Shown here piece by piece: positions 26,825-36,314 of a stretch of 64,000 nt of DNA. Source of the stretch: Sphaerotilus sp. (lineage in GTDB: Bacteria; Pseudomonadota; Gammaproteobacteria; Burkholderiales; Burkholderiaceae_C); the NCBI GenBank assembly GCA_013299055.1, contig JAAFKB010000003.1:28899-92898 (forward strand), written 5' to 3'. Each line of letters starts with the position of its first letter. The first letter of the stretch is position 1. The position numbers and the translations under genes are program-made. Below the pieces are notes generated by a model. The model searched no databases and was not told the origin of the DNA. It saw only the letters and a program-made list of their open reading frames with translations.

Positions 26825-27457
26825 ATGATCCAGATCGCCCTTGCCGATGACCACGCCATCGTGCGTGCCGGACTGCGCCACATCCTGTCGAAGGAGGTGG
26901 ATTTCCGGGTCATTGCCGAAGCGGAGAACGGCCGTGAAGCCCAGATGCTGGCTGGGCGTGCAGACCTCGACGTGGTGGTGCTCGACCTGTCCATCGAGGA
27001 CTACTGCGGAGTGGATGTGCTGCGGGCACTGCGGCTGCGGCGGCCGGGGTTGCCGGTGCTGATGGTGGGCCATACGCCCGAGACCCACTGTGCGATCACC
27101 TTGCTGCGGCTGGGCGCCAGCGGGTATCTGGGGCGGGGCTGCGAGGTGGCCGAGATCGCACGCGCCATCCGCACCATCCACCGCGGTCGCCGTTACGTGA
27201 CGCCCGCCGTGGCCGATCTGCTCGCCAGCCGCGTGGGAGATGAGGCGCTGTGTCCGCCGCATGACCAGCTCTCCGACCGGGAGTTCCAGGTTTTCCTGCA
27301 ACTGGCCCGCGGCACCACGATCGGCCGCCTCGCGGACCACCTGGCCCTCAGTGTCAAGACCGTCAGCACCTACCGCTCGCGGGTGATGGACAAGCTCGGG
27401 CTGTCGTCCAACAGCGAGTTGACCTACTACGCGCTGAAAAATGGGCTGATGCAGTGA
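26825..27457 (+). CDS. LuxR/NarL-family response regulator
   Basis: Response regulator of 210 aa: an N-terminal receiver domain with the acidic pair ADDH, a phosphoacceptor Asp in VVVLDLS (about residue 56) and a C-terminal LuxR-type helix-turn-helix (about 145-205, LSDREFQVFLQLARG ... LALSVKTVSTYRSRVMDKLGL). The usual receiver Lys near GYLGRG is replaced by Arg, so phosphorylation chemistry may be altered. ATG 26825 sits eight bases after AAGGAG, better spaced than the track's GTG at 26816. It has no adjacent histidine kinase and overlaps the downstream AraC gene by one base (TGATG). Confidence 0.88.
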   Translation: MIQIALADDHAIVRAGLRHILSKEVDFRVIAEAENGREAQMLAGRADLDVVVLDLSIEDYCGVDVLRALRLRRPGLPVLMVGHTPETHCAITLLRLGASGYLGRGCEVAEIARAIRTIHRGRRYVTPAVADLLASRVGDEALCPPHDQLSDREFQVFLQLARGTTIGRLADHLALSVKTVSTYRSRVMDKLGLSSNSELTYYALKNGLMQ

Positions 27458-28476
27458 TGCGGCGTCTGCTGAGCCTGCGCACCGAGACACCGATTGCCTT
27501 CGTTCAAGCCGTCGTGCATGCCTACGCCCGCTATGGCGTTGATCCTTCGGCGGCGCTGCTGGCCGCCCGCATCCGCCCCGAGCAGCTCGACGACCCCGAT
27601 GCCCGCATCACCGCTGGGCAACTGGAATGGCTGGGACAGGCGGCCATGCGCGAACTCGACGATGAAGCCCTGGGCTGGTTCTCGCGCCGCATGCGCTGGG
27701 GCACGTATGGCATGTTGACCCGCGCGGCCGTGACCGCCCCCACGCTGGGGGTGGCGCTGCGGCGCTGGTGCCGGCTGCATGGCTTGCTGGTGGACGAGAT
27801 CTCGCTGTCGGTGGAGGTGGACGGGGCACTGGCACGGGTGCTGGTGCAGGAACACCAGCCGCTGGGGCCTGTGCGCGAGTTCTGCGTGATGTCGATGCTG
27901 CGCGGTCTGCACGGGCTGGCCTGCTGGTTCATTGACGCGCACATTCCGCTCGCCGACATGGCCCTGCCGTTCGAGGCCCCGCCGCACAGCCGGGTCTACG
28001 GGCTGCTGTTCCCCGGCCCGGTGCGGTTCGGTGCGGGACAGGCGAGTCTCAGCTTTGGCAGCGAGTTCCTGGACCGGCCGATGGTGCGTGACGAAACCTC
28101 GCTGCGGGCGATGCTGCAGCACTCGCTGCCGCTGGTGGTGCGGCCCTACCGGCCGGCGCAGTTGCTGGTGCAGCGGGTGCGCGAGCTGTTGACCAGCCAG
28201 CCGGAGCTGATGCTCAACGCGGAAGCCCTGGCCTCGGCGCTGCACATGTCGGTGCGCACGCTGTACCGGCAGCTCGGGCTGGAGGGCACGACGCTGCAGG
28301 CGCTCAAGGACGAGGTGCGCTACGCACGCGCCAAGGAGCTGCTGAGCCGCACGGCCAAGCCCATCAAGCAGATTGCGCTGCTGCTGGGTTTCAGCAGCGA
28401 GAAGACGTTTGCACGGGCGTTCCAGCGTTGGGCAGGTGTCTTGCCTTCCGTGTTTCGCGGGCAGTCGCGAGGGTGA
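27457..28476 (+). CDS. AraC-family transcriptional regulator
   Basis: Regulator of 339 aa with an N-terminal arabinose-binding-like ligand domain of the type found in OruR/ArgR-like proteins (about 15-220, AALLAARIRPEQLDDPDARI) and a C-terminal AraC double helix-turn-helix (about 235-335). The second helix-turn-helix is the best conserved part: PIKQIALLLGFSSEKTFARAFQRWAGVLP. Translation is probably coupled to the preceding response regulator; GTG at 27454 is an alternative start. It converges on malate synthase G with 13 bases between stops. The effector is unknown. Confidence 0.88.
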   Translation: MRRLLSLRTETPIAFVQAVVHAYARYGVDPSAALLAARIRPEQLDDPDARITAGQLEWLGQAAMRELDDEALGWFSRRMRWGTYGMLTRAAVTAPTLGVALRRWCRLHGLLVDEISLSVEVDGALARVLVQEHQPLGPVREFCVMSMLRGLHGLACWFIDAHIPLADMALPFEAPPHSRVYGLLFPGPVRFGAGQASLSFGSEFLDRPMVRDETSLRAMLQHSLPLVVRPYRPAQLLVQRVRELLTSQPELMLNAEALASALHMSVRTLYRQLGLEGTTLQALKDEVRYARAKELLSRTAKPIKQIALLLGFSSEKTFARAFQRWAGVLPSVFRGQSRG

Positions 28477-28489
28477 ACCGCCCCGGGGA

Positions 28490-30715
28490 TCAGGCTGCCG
28501 CTGCCGCTGCCGCCCCCGCCTTCACCCGCAACCGCCACGCATGCAACAGCGGCTCCGTGTAGCCACTCGGCTGCGTCTGCCCCTGGAACACGAGGTCCAG
28601 CGCCGCCTGGTACGCCGCCCCGTCCGGGTTCTCGGCCAGCGACTGGTAGAGCGCGTCACCCGCGTTCTGCCCGTCCACCACCATCGCCATCCGCGCAAAC
28701 GCACCGCGCACCTGCTGCTCGGTGACGACGCCGTGCAGCAGCCAGTTGCACAGGTGCTGGCTGGAGATCCGCAGCGTCGCCCGGTCTTCCATCAGCCCCA
28801 CACCGTTGATGTCCGGCACCTTCGAGCAGCCCACGCCCTGGTCGATCCAGCGCACGACGTAGCCCAGGATGCCCTGCACGTTGTTGTCGATTTCCTGCTG
28901 CTTCTCGGCGTCGCTCCACTTCGCTTCGGCGACGACGGGGATCGTCAGCAGGTCGTTCATCAGCTTGTCAGTCAGCGCGGCGTTGTCGGCGTCGCCGCTG
29001 GACTCGATCTGCTGCTGCACCTGGGCCACGCTGATCTGGTGGTAGTGCAGCGCGTGCAGCGTCGCCGCCGTCGGGCTGGGGGTCCACGCGGTGTTGGCGC
29101 CCGCCTTCGGGTGACCGACCTTCTGCTCCAGCATCGCCGCCATCAGGTCCGGCATCGCCCACATGCCCTTGCCGATCTGGGCCCGACCACGCAGGCCGCA
29201 CTGCAGGCCGATCAGCACGTTGCGGCGCTCGTAGGCCGCGATCCAGGCGCTGCCCTTGATGTCGCCCTTGCGCAGCATCGGGCCAGCGTGCATGGCGGTG
29301 TGCATCTCGTCGCCGGTGCGGTCGAGGAAGCCGGTGTTGATGAAGGCCACGCGCGACGAAGCGGCGGCGATGCAGGCCTTCAGGTTCACCGACGTGCGGC
29401 GCTCCTCGTCCATGATGCCGAGCTTGACGGTGCTGTCGGGCAGGCCGAGCAGTTGCTCGACGCGGCCGAACAGCTCGCCCGCAAAGGCCACTTCAGCGGG
29501 GCCGTGCATCTTCGGCTTGACGATGTAGACGCTGCCGGTGCGGCTGTTCTTCAGGCCGCCCGCGCCGTGGCGCTGCAGATCGTGCAGGGCGATGGTCGTG
29601 GTGACCACGGCGTCCAGGATGCCTTCGGGGATTTCCGTGCCCTCGGCGCCCCACAGGATCGCCGGGTTGGTCATCAGGTGGCCGACATTGCGCACGAACA
29701 TCAGCGAGCGACCATGCAGCACGACCTCGCCGCCGTTAGGGCTGGTGTAGACACGGTCGGCGTTCAGGCGGCGGGTGAAGGTCTTGCCACCCTTGGCGAC
29801 TTCCTCGGTCAGCGTGCCGAGCTGGATGCCGAGCCAGTTGCGGTAGGCGAGCACCTTGTCCTCGGCGTCCACCGCGGCGACCGAGTCTTCCAGGTCGAGG
29901 ATGGTGGACAGCGCGGATTCGATCACCACGTCCGACACGCCAGCGGCGTCGGTCTTGCCGATGGTGGTGGTGCGGTCGATGCGGATGTCGAGGTGGATGC
30001 CGTGGTTCACCAGCAGCACCGAGGTCGGCGCGGCGGCCTCACCCTGGTAGCCGACAAACTGTGCGGCGTTGTCCAGACCAGCCGTGGCGCCACTCTTGAG
30101 CGACACGACGAGCTGGCCGCCTTCGACGCGGTAGCCGGTGGCGTCCTTGTGGGTGGCGCCGGCCAGCGGGGCGGCCTGGTCGAGGAAGTTGCGGGCGAAC
30201 TCGATCACGCGGGCGCCGCGCACCGGGTTGTAGCCGCCGGCCTTCTCGGCGCCATTGGCCTCGGAGATGGCGTCGGTCCCGTACAGCGCGTCGTACAGCG
30301 AGCCCCAGCGTGCATTGGCGGCGTTCAGCGCGTAGCGGGCGTTGAGGATCGGCACCACCAGTTGCGGGCCGGCCTGCAGCGCGAGTTCGGCGTCCACGTT
30401 CGCGGTGGTGGCCTGCACGGCGTCGGGCACGGGAACGAGGTAGCCGATCTGCGTCAGGAAGGCGCGGTAGGCGGCCATGTCGGCGATCGGGCCGGGGTGG
30501 GCCTGGTGCCAGGCGTCCATCTCCAGCTGGAGGCGGTCACGCTCGGCCAGCAGCGCGGCGTTCTTCGGCGCCAGGTCGTTGACGATGGCCTCGAAGCCGG
30601 CCCAGAACGTCGCCGGGGCAACGCCGGTGTTCGGCAGCACTTCATCCTCGATGAAGCGGAACAGCTCGGTGGCCACTTGCAGTTGCAGGCCGGGGATCGT
30701 GGTGCGTGCGGTCAT
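28490..30715 (-). CDS. glcB: Malate synthase G
   Basis: Condenses glyoxylate and acetyl-CoA to malate in the glyoxylate and glycolate pathways. The 741-aa length, the [13 protein letters not shown] segment and conserved blocks such as [37 protein letters not shown] and [16 protein letters not shown] identify the large monomeric isoform G rather than A. The start is ATG 30715; the track's ORF reads 87 codons further upstream through the neighbouring haloacid dehalogenase gene. The C-terminus ends in a poly-alanine tail. No isocitrate lyase gene is in the window. Confidence 0.95.
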   Translation of the reverse strand: MTARTTIPGLQLQVATELFRFIEDEVLPNTGVAPATFWAGFEAIVNDLAPKNAALLAERDRLQLEMDAWHQAHPGPIADMAAYRAFLTQIGYLVPVPDAVQATTANVDAELALQAGPQLVVPILNARYALNAANARWGSLYDALYGTDAISEANGAEKAGGYNPVRGARVIEFARNFLDQAAPLAGATHKDATGYRVEGGQLVVSLKSGATAGLDNAAQFVGYQGEAAAPTSVLLVNHGIHLDIRIDRTTTIGKTDAAGVSDVVIESALSTILDLEDSVAAVDAEDKVLAYRNWLGIQLGTLTEEVAKGGKTFTRRLNADRVYTSPNGGEVVLHGRSLMFVRNVGHLMTNPAILWGAEGTEIPEGILDAVVTTTIALHDLQRHGAGGLKNSRTGSVYIVKPKMHGPAEVAFAGELFGRVEQLLGLPDSTVKLGIMDEERRTSVNLKACIAAASSRVAFINTGFLDRTGDEMHTAMHAGPMLRKGDIKGSAWIAAYERRNVLIGLQCGLRGRAQIGKGMWAMPDLMAAMLEQKVGHPKAGANTAWTPSPTAATLHALHYHQISVAQVQQQIESSGDADNAALTDKLMNDLLTIPVVAEAKWSDAEKQQEIDNNVQGILGYVVRWIDQGVGCSKVPDINGVGLMEDRATLRISSQHLCNWLLHGVVTEQQVRGAFARMAMVVDGQNAGDALYQSLAENPDGAAYQAALDLVFQGQTQPSGYTEPLLHAWRLRVKAGAAAAAAA

Positions 30716-30731
30716 GGTGGGAACCTCGGGG

Positions 30732-31436
30732 TCAGATCGAAGAAGCAGAAGGAAAGAAATCCAGGACATCGCGCAGGCTGGCGCCCACGCGGGTCGGCTC
30801 GGTGCCGAGCGTTTCGAGCGGTGCGCCGGCCCGGTTGACCCACAGCGTCGTGTAGCCGAACCAGGTGGCGCCGAGCGCGTCCCAGCCGTTGCTGGAGACG
30901 AACAGGATCTGTTTCGCGGGCAAGCCGAGCGTCTGCGGGCCGAGGGCGTAGGCGCGGGGATCGGTCTTGAAGGCACGCGCCGGCTCGACGCTGATGACGT
31001 GGCCGAGCAGCGGCCCGAGGCCGGCGCTGCGCACCGCGATGCCGAGCATGTCCGGGTCGCCGTTGCTGAGGATGCCGGTCGGGATGCCGCGCGCCTTCAG
31101 CCCGTCCAGCACCTCGCGCACCTCGGGGAAGGCGCTGAGGTGGCGGTACTGGTTCATCAGGTGGTCTTCGGACTCTGGCGTCAGCGGCAGTTGCAGCCGG
31201 GCGCAGGCATGGCGCAGCGCGGCGCGGGTGATGTCCCAGAACGGCCGGTAGCGGCTGCCGTCGGGGGCGCTCATGGTGATGAGGCGCGTGTAGTCGATCT
31301 GCTTCTCGCGCCACAGCAGCGAGAGTGCGTCACCTCGGCCGGGGAACAGCTGCTCCGCCGTCAGCGCGACGCTGTAGACATCGAACAGGGTGCCGTAGGC
31401 ATCGAAGAGCACGGCATGGGGAGAGGGCTTGTCCAT
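30732..31436 (-). CDS. (S)-2-haloacid dehalogenase, HAD type II
   Basis: HAD-superfamily hydrolase of 234 aa. The nucleophile motif is FDAYGTLFD near the N-terminus, followed by ILSNGD and the characteristic type II dehalogenase segment [17 protein letters not shown] with the active-site Lys in AFKTDP. Members hydrolyse L-2-haloacids to D-2-hydroxyacids, although many paralogues have other phosphatase substrates. Sixteen bases separate it from glcB on the same strand, so co-transcription with malate synthase is likely. Confidence 0.88.
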   Translation of the reverse strand: MDKPSPHAVLFDAYGTLFDVYSVALTAEQLFPGRGDALSLLWREKQIDYTRLITMSAPDGSRYRPFWDITRAALRHACARLQLPLTPESEDHLMNQYRHLSAFPEVREVLDGLKARGIPTGILSNGDPDMLGIAVRSAGLGPLLGHVISVEPARAFKTDPRAYALGPQTLGLPAKQILFVSSNGWDALGATWFGYTTLWVNRAGAPLETLGTEPTRVGASLRDVLDFFPSASSI

Positions 31437-31459
31437 GCCGTGAATCTATTCCAGACTTC

Positions 31460-31479
31460 GCATGCCATTGAGTGCATGC
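31460..31479. promoter_or_regulatory. Paired GCATGC sites upstream of the haloacid dehalogenase gene
   Basis: Two copies of the palindrome GCATGC (31460-31465 and 31474-31479) are separated by eight bases, about 25-45 bases upstream of the dehalogenase start. The symmetric arrangement could be an operator. No known regulator is assigned. Confidence 0.3.
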
Positions 31480-31549
31480 AAATTGAATGATTCAGAACTT
31501 TCATCGACAGGATCCAGGGCGGCGCCCCCACAGCAGGCCCCAAAGCCAA

Positions 31550-31588
31550 CGGCCCGGGTCTGCCGAATCGGTCGGCGGACCCGGGCCG
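31550..31588 (-). terminator. Strong stem-loop downstream of the PEP-CTERM gene
   Basis: CGGCCCGGGTCTGCCG pairs with CGGCGGACCCGGGCCG across a seven-base loop; the single non-Watson-Crick position is a G-T (G-U) wobble. It lies 31 bases beyond the stop of the minus-strand PEP-CTERM gene. No long T-run follows, so termination may be weak or the stem may protect the 3' end. Confidence 0.6.
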
Positions 31589-31618
31589 TGGCGTGCCCGT
31601 GGTGGGAAGCGGTGTGGA

Positions 31619-32266
31619 TCAGGCCGTCTTGCGCTGGCGACGGCCCATGGCACCCAGCACGCCCAGGCCGGCGAGCATCATGGCGACCGACTCGGGTTCC
31701 GGCACCGGGGAGACGGCCGGGGAACCCGTCAGGCTGACCTTGTCGAGCAGGACCGAGCCATCAGCCTGCGTGCCGATGCCGACGAAGGAGAGCTGCTGCA
31801 TACCCGCGGCAGCCGTGAACGTGAAGCTGTTGAGCGACCAGCCCTGACCCGAATTGACACCGAACGTGCCGATGGTCGAGCCACCGAACAGCACCTGGTA
31901 GGTCTGGCCACCGTCGTTGAGACGACCGGCGTCGTACCAGCTCAGCGTGTACTGGCCACCGGCGCCCGTGACCGATTGGCTGATGGTGGCCGTGTTCTGG
32001 ATGCCGGCAACTTGCTCGCCGAACGAGGCGCCAAAACCCACCATGCTGCCGGGCGTGCCCAGCACCGTGGCGTCCTTGTCGATCTGCAGGGCCCAGTAGC
32101 CATTCCAGCCCTCGATCGGGCCGCAGTTCTGGCTGTAGCAGTAGCCATCGGCGTTCAGGCTGACGGCGCTCTCGAAGCTGCCGTTGGTCAGCAGCTCGGT
32201 GCCGGTGGCGGCCTGGCTCGACAGGCTGCACAAGGCCATTGCGGCAAGGGCGATGATCTTTTTCAT
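31619..32266 (-). CDS. Secreted PEP-CTERM anchor protein
   Basis: Protein of 215 aa with a signal peptide (MKKIIALAAMALCSLSSQAA) and a C-terminal PEP-CTERM sorting signal: PVPEPES, a hydrophobic helix (VAMMLAGLGVLGAMG) and a basic end RRQRKTA. The mature part is rich in Gly, Ser, Thr and Asn with beta-strand character (LLTNGSFESAVSLN), resembling DUF642-like or choice-of-anchor extracellular domains. PEP-CTERM proteins are processed by the exosortase EpsH/XrtA and accompany exopolysaccharide loci; no exosortase is in this window. It is divergent from the LysR gene. Confidence 0.85.
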   Translation of the reverse strand: MKKIIALAAMALCSLSSQAATGTELLTNGSFESAVSLNADGYCYSQNCGPIEGWNGYWALQIDKDATVLGTPGSMVGFGASFGEQVAGIQNTATISQSVTGAGGQYTLSWYDAGRLNDGGQTYQVLFGGSTIGTFGVNSGQGWSLNSFTFTAAAGMQQLSFVGIGTQADGSVLLDKVSLTGSPAVSPVPEPESVAMMLAGLGVLGAMGRRQRKTA

Positions 32267-32496
32267 GGGAGGTTCCTCTGGGTTTGTTGCAGCTCGCCGA
32301 CATGGCGGTCTGCGGGTTGGTTTGAAAAAATCATAGCCAGTTACAAACCATTTGCCACCCCCGAGTCCGGGGTATCCCCGTGCAGATTCAGCAGCCATCG
32401 GATCGCCCGGTATTTTGCTCGGTCAAAATCTCACGGCGTCGTGAATCCTCAACACGAAAATGTATTTCCACACTGGATTTTCAACCCCCTGAATCC

Positions 32497-33405
32497 ATGG
32501 ACAAGCTCAAGCAAATCGAGTCATTTGTCGCGATTGTCCAGCGTGGCAGTCTGACCGCGGCTGCCGCGAATGAGGGGGTGGCCCCGGCGATGATGGGCCG
32601 GCGCATGGACGCGCTGGAAAAGCGCCTGGGCGTGAAGCTGCTCGTGCGCACCACCCGCAAGCTCACGTTGACCCACGAAGGCAGCGCCTTTCTCGAAGAC
32701 TGCACCCGTCTGCTGGCCGACCTCGCCAGCGCGGAGGCCAGCGTCAGCGCCGGTGGCGTGAAGGCGAGCGGCCATGTGCGCATCACGGCACCAGGCGGTT
32801 TCGGCCGCCGGCATGTGGCGCCGCTGCTGCCGCGGTTTCTGGCGCTGCACCCGGAGGTGTCGCTGTCGCTGAACCTGTCCGACCGCATCATCGACATGGT
32901 GAACGAGGGCTACGACTGCGCTGTGCGGGTGGGTGACATGCCCGACTCCAGCCTGATCTCGGTGCGGCTGGCCGACAACCGCCGCCGCTGCGTGGCCGCG
33001 CCCGCCTACCTTGCCCGTGCCGGCACGCCACAACAGCCGCTGGAGCTGATGCGCCATGAATGCCTGACGCTCAGCTCCGAGGCGAGCCAGTCACGTGGCT
33101 GGGCGTTCCTCATCGACGGCACCGTGCAGTACCTGCGCCCACCGGGCCGGCTCGACTGCTCGGACGGGCAGGTGCTGCACGCCTGGTGCCTGCAGGGACT
33201 CGGGGTCGCGTGGCGCAGCACCTGGGAGGTCGACGCCGACCTGCGCGCCGGCCGGCTCGTCAGCGTGCTCGACGCGCACGCCGCGCCACCCAACGGCATC
33301 TACGCGGTGCTGCCGCATGTGCGGCACCTGCCGCTGCGGGTGCGGTTGTGGGTGGACTTTCTCAAGCACAGCTACAGCACGCCGGGATACTGGAGTGCGG
33401 GCTGA
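32497..33405 (+). CDS. LysR-family transcriptional regulator
   Basis: Protein of 302 aa with an N-terminal winged helix-turn-helix (about 1-60, FVAIVQRGSLTAAAANEGVAPAMMGRRMDALEKRLGVKLLVRTTRKL) and a C-terminal periplasmic-binding-like effector domain (about 88-295). It belongs to the common DhcR/CrgA-like branch (RLADNRRRCVAAPAYL). The ATG at 32497 lies in a 230-base divergent region shared with the PEP-CTERM gene, which is the likeliest target by position only. The effector is unknown. Confidence 0.9.
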   Translation: MDKLKQIESFVAIVQRGSLTAAAANEGVAPAMMGRRMDALEKRLGVKLLVRTTRKLTLTHEGSAFLEDCTRLLADLASAEASVSAGGVKASGHVRITAPGGFGRRHVAPLLPRFLALHPEVSLSLNLSDRIIDMVNEGYDCAVRVGDMPDSSLISVRLADNRRRCVAAPAYLARAGTPQQPLELMRHECLTLSSEASQSRGWAFLIDGTVQYLRPPGRLDCSDGQVLHAWCLQGLGVAWRSTWEVDADLRAGRLVSVLDAHAAPPNGIYAVLPHVRHLPLRVRLWVDFLKHSYSTPGYWSAG

Positions 33406-33465
33406 TGCGGCTGGCATGATGGCCACATAAGCGGTAACAATTCACACCAACTTGAGGAGCACACC

Positions 33466-34353
33466 ATGAAGTGGGACGGACAGCGAGAGAGTACCCAGGT
33501 GGAAGACCGCCGCGGCCAGGCCGGCGGTGGCGGTGGCCGCATGGCCGGGCGGCGCGGCGTCGGGCTGGGCACGATCGCCATCGCGCTGGTGGCGAGCTGG
33601 GTGTTCGGGGTCAACCCGATGACGGTGATCGGCGTGCTTGGCGGCATGGGCGGCGGCGAACCGGAGGTCGTGCAGCAGGCACCCGCCGGCCAGACCCGCG
33701 CAGCCCCGCAGGACCAGAACGCCCGCTTCATCTCGACCGTGCTCGCCTCGACCGAGGACGTGTGGGACGGCATCTTCCGCCAGGCCAACGCGCAGTACCA
33801 GAAACCCGGCCTCGTGCTCTACAGCCACGCCACGCGCACCGCCTGCGGCACTGGCCAGGCGGCGATGGGGCCGTTCTACTGCCCCGGCGACTCGAAGGTC
33901 TACCTCGACCTCGATTTCTTCGACACGATGCGCCGCCAGCTGGGTGCGCCCGGTGACTTCGCGCAGGCGTATGTCGTGGCGCACGAGGTCGGCCACCACG
34001 TCCAGCACCTGATGGGCATCACCGACAAGATCGACGCCATGCGCGGTCGGGTCAGCGAGGCGCAGGGCAACGCACTGTCGGTGCGGCTGGAGCTGCAGGC
34101 TGACTGCTTTGCCGGCGTCTGGGCGAGTCGGGCGCAGCAGGCGAAGAACTGGCTCGAACAAGGGGATCTGGAGGAAGCGATGAACGCCGCGTCGCAGATC
34201 GGCGACGACACGCTGCAGCGCAACGCCGGGGGCCGCGTCCGCCCGGAAAGCTTCACCCACGGCACCAGCCAGCAGCGCATGGCCTGGTTCAAGCGCGGGC
34301 TGCAGAGCGGGCAGATCGCGCAGTGCGATGCCTTCCAGGCGCGCACGCTGTAA
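33466..34353 (+). CDS. ypfJ: Neutral zinc metallopeptidase, YpfJ family
   Basis: Protein of 295 aa. A short cytosolic N-terminus with a Gly-rich stretch is followed by one transmembrane segment (about 33-52) and a periplasmic zinc metallopeptidase domain with HEVGHH at about 172-177 and the downstream ELQADCFAG segment that supplies the third metal ligand. The C-terminal FTHGTSQQRMAWFKRGLQSG is typical of YpfJ. The physiological substrate is unknown. It converges on the AEC carrier gene with 12 bases between stops. Confidence 0.88.
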   Translation: MKWDGQRESTQVEDRRGQAGGGGGRMAGRRGVGLGTIAIALVASWVFGVNPMTVIGVLGGMGGGEPEVVQQAPAGQTRAAPQDQNARFISTVLASTEDVWDGIFRQANAQYQKPGLVLYSHATRTACGTGQAAMGPFYCPGDSKVYLDLDFFDTMRRQLGAPGDFAQAYVVAHEVGHHVQHLMGITDKIDAMRGRVSEAQGNALSVRLELQADCFAGVWASRAQQAKNWLEQGDLEEAMNAASQIGDDTLQRNAGGRVRPESFTHGTSQQRMAWFKRGLQSGQIAQCDAFQARTL

Positions 34354-34365
34354 CGGCCGGGAGGT

Positions 34366-35367
34366 TCAGCCCGGCGTGGCCCCGAACCACCACGCCACCG
34401 CCGCGAAGCTGCCGAACGCCAGCACGGTCGAGGCCAGGATGATCCGTGCGATGCGGCCGTTGTCGGCGCCGTAGCGTTCGGCCAATAACGAGACGTTGCT
34501 GGCGCTCGGCAGTGCGGCGGCCAGCACCAGCACCGTCACCTGGAAGTCGCTCAGCGCCAGCCCGGCGGCTTGTGCGCCCAGTGCGGTGGCCCACACCAGC
34601 AGCGGATGCAGCACCAGCTTGATCAGCGCCACCGGCAGGTAACGCCCCATCGGCATCGGGGCGCTCGGCCGGCCCTGCGCGTCCAGCCCAGAGCGCCACA
34701 GCACCGCGCCGATCGTGAACAGCGCGACCGGGCTGGCGGCATCGGCGAGCATGCCCACCCCCTTCGCCAGCGGACCCGGCAGCACCAGGCCAGTCACCGA
34801 CATCAGCGCCCCCAGCCCGATCGACCACGGCAGCGGATTGCCGAGGGCAGCGCGCAGCGAGCGGGTGATCGCGGCCCGTGCGGCTGCAGCGTCGCCGCTG
34901 TGGCTGGCACTGGGGTCATCGTGGTGGAGCTGCGCAATGGCGATGCACAGCGAGCTGGTGATGAACAGGTCGGCCAGCACGCTGGTGATCGTCGGCCCCG
35001 CTGCCGCCGGTCCGAGCAGCGCCACCAGCAGCGGCACGCCCATGAAGCCGGTGTTCGGGAAGGCGGCCACCAGCGCACCGAACGCGGCGTCGCGCAGATT
35101 GCCGGCCGCCCTGCGTGTCGTCACCACCGTGAACGCCACCACCGCCAGCGCGCACAGCAGGTACACCCCCATCACCACCGGGTCGAACAGCTCGCCCACC
35201 GGCAGGTTGGCGCCGAAGCGAAACAGCATGCACGGCAGCGCGAAGTACAGGACAAACGCATTCAGCCCCGGCACCGCCGCCAGCGGCAGGGCACCCCGCC
35301 GGGCGGCGAGGTAGCCGAGCAGGATCAGGGCGAAGAAGGGGACGGTGACGGCGAGGATGGGCTGCAT
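34366..35367 (-). CDS. AEC (auxin efflux carrier-like) family transporter
   Basis: Membrane protein of 333 aa with about ten hydrophobic segments in the two-lobed AEC arrangement; conserved pieces are VLYFALPCMLF, FPNTGFMGVPLLVALLG and the late ALPSASNVSLLAERYGAD. Bacterial AEC proteins transport malate, malonate or other small carboxylates. The preferred start is ATG 35367 (MQPILAV); the track's 35397 adds ten residues. It lies at the end of the TAXI-kinase-regulator operon, overlapping the regulator's 3' end by 43 bases, which suggests a carboxylate or related ligand is sensed and moved by this locus. Confidence 0.85.
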   Translation of the reverse strand: MQPILAVTVPFFALILLGYLAARRGALPLAAVPGLNAFVLYFALPCMLFRFGANLPVGELFDPVVMGVYLLCALAVVAFTVVTTRRAAGNLRDAAFGALVAAFPNTGFMGVPLLVALLGPAAAGPTITSVLADLFITSSLCIAIAQLHHDDPSASHSGDAAAARAAITRSLRAALGNPLPWSIGLGALMSVTGLVLPGPLAKGVGMLADAASPVALFTIGAVLWRSGLDAQGRPSAPMPMGRYLPVALIKLVLHPLLVWATALGAQAAGLALSDFQVTVLVLAAALPSASNVSLLAERYGADNGRIARIILASTVLAFGSFAAVAWWFGATPG

Positions 35368-36314
35368 GGGGGGAAGTATCCCAGCGAGTTCATCCACTTG
35401 CGCACTTGGCTCACCCGGCTCACCTGCTGGTCTTCATCGGCCTGCACCAGCATCAACGCCCGGTCGAGATGGCCGTCGACGGTGGTCAAGTAGCGGCGCT
35501 CGCGGTCAGCTTCGTCGAACCAGCCATGGGCGCGGGCGATCTTGGCGTGGCTGTGTTTGGCGATGGCCGCCGTCAGCACCTCCCGCGCCAGGGGGTCGAG
35601 CAAGCCGAGGCGGTGGTCCAGTTCCTGCTCTGCCAGCGCCACCAGCGACTTGACCTCGTGGCGGCGCAGCAGCGGACCGACTGTCTCGCCCAGCACCATG
35701 ATCGAGCGGCTGTCGCCCAGCAGCTTCTGCAGCCCGCTCGTGCGCTGCAGTTCCACGACACCTTCATTCTTGCTCAGCAGCAGGGCTATCGTTTTGTTGG
35801 GCGTGTTGTCCAGCACGAGGCCGATCACCTCGCGTTCGGCCTGTGTCATCACGTCCAGCACGATCTGCAGCAACCTCCGCTCCTCCTCGGCCGCCTGGCG
35901 CAGCGCCGGCTCACGGGCCAGGCAGTGGCGCAGCGTGGCCTTCAGCTCGTCCGGCGGTGTATGTTTGGGGAGGAAATCGACGTCGGAGCGGTACTTGACC
36001 TGCTGCACCGCCATGCGCACGTCGTTCCCATGCGGCCCGGTCAGGAAGACCACTGGCATCGGGCAGCGGTGCCGCAGCAGTTGCGCGAAGATCTGCCGTC
36101 CGTTCATGGCCCCTGGCGGCGCAAGGTCGAAATCGATGTCCAGCGTCACCACGCCCCGCCTTGGCCACAGTGGCTCGGCCAGGAACTGCTCGCCGCTCGG
36201 GTAGCCCCGCGCCTCGAAACCATCCGCACGCAGGTTGTAGAGCAGGCTGTCGCGGAACTTGTCGTAGTCGTCGATGACGTGGACCAGGAGCGGTTCAGGT
36301 GCGGGGCTAAGCAT
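35325..36314 (-). CDS. Response regulator with receiver domain and divergent FixJ-like C-terminus
   Basis: Protein of 329 aa. Residues 10-130 are a receiver domain: acidic pair in VIDDYD, phosphoacceptor D59 in TLDID, Thr in FLTGPHG and Lys in FLPKHTPP. The C-terminal 180 residues contain MTQAEREVIGLVLDNTPNKTIALLLSKNEGVVE, reminiscent of a FixJ/LuxR helix-turn-helix, and a second similar pattern, LDPLAREVLTAAIAKHSHAKIARAHGW. Both are degenerate, so DNA binding is plausible but unproven. ATG 36314 overlaps the kinase stop by eight bases. The C-terminal Pro/Ser-rich tail reads into the AEC gene start. Confidence 0.82.
   Translation of the reverse strand: MLSPAPEPLLVHVIDDYDKFRDSLLYNLRADGFEARGYPSGEQFLAEPLWPRRGVVTLDIDFDLAPPGAMNGRQIFAQLLRHRCPMPVVFLTGPHGNDVRMAVQQVKYRSDVDFLPKHTPPDELKATLRHCLAREPALRQAAEEERRLLQIVLDVMTQAEREVIGLVLDNTPNKTIALLLSKNEGVVELQRTSGLQKLLGDSRSIMVLGETVGPLLRRHEVKSLVALAEQELDHRLGLLDPLAREVLTAAIAKHSHAKIARAHGWFDEADRERRYLTTVDGHLDRALMLVQADEDQQVSRVSQVRKWMNSLGYFPPCSPSSPSPSPSSP

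Noticed and set aside
28373-30838. 821-aa plus-strand ORF
   Set aside because: Antisense shadow of malate synthase G; the N-terminal part also copies the AraC gene in another frame.
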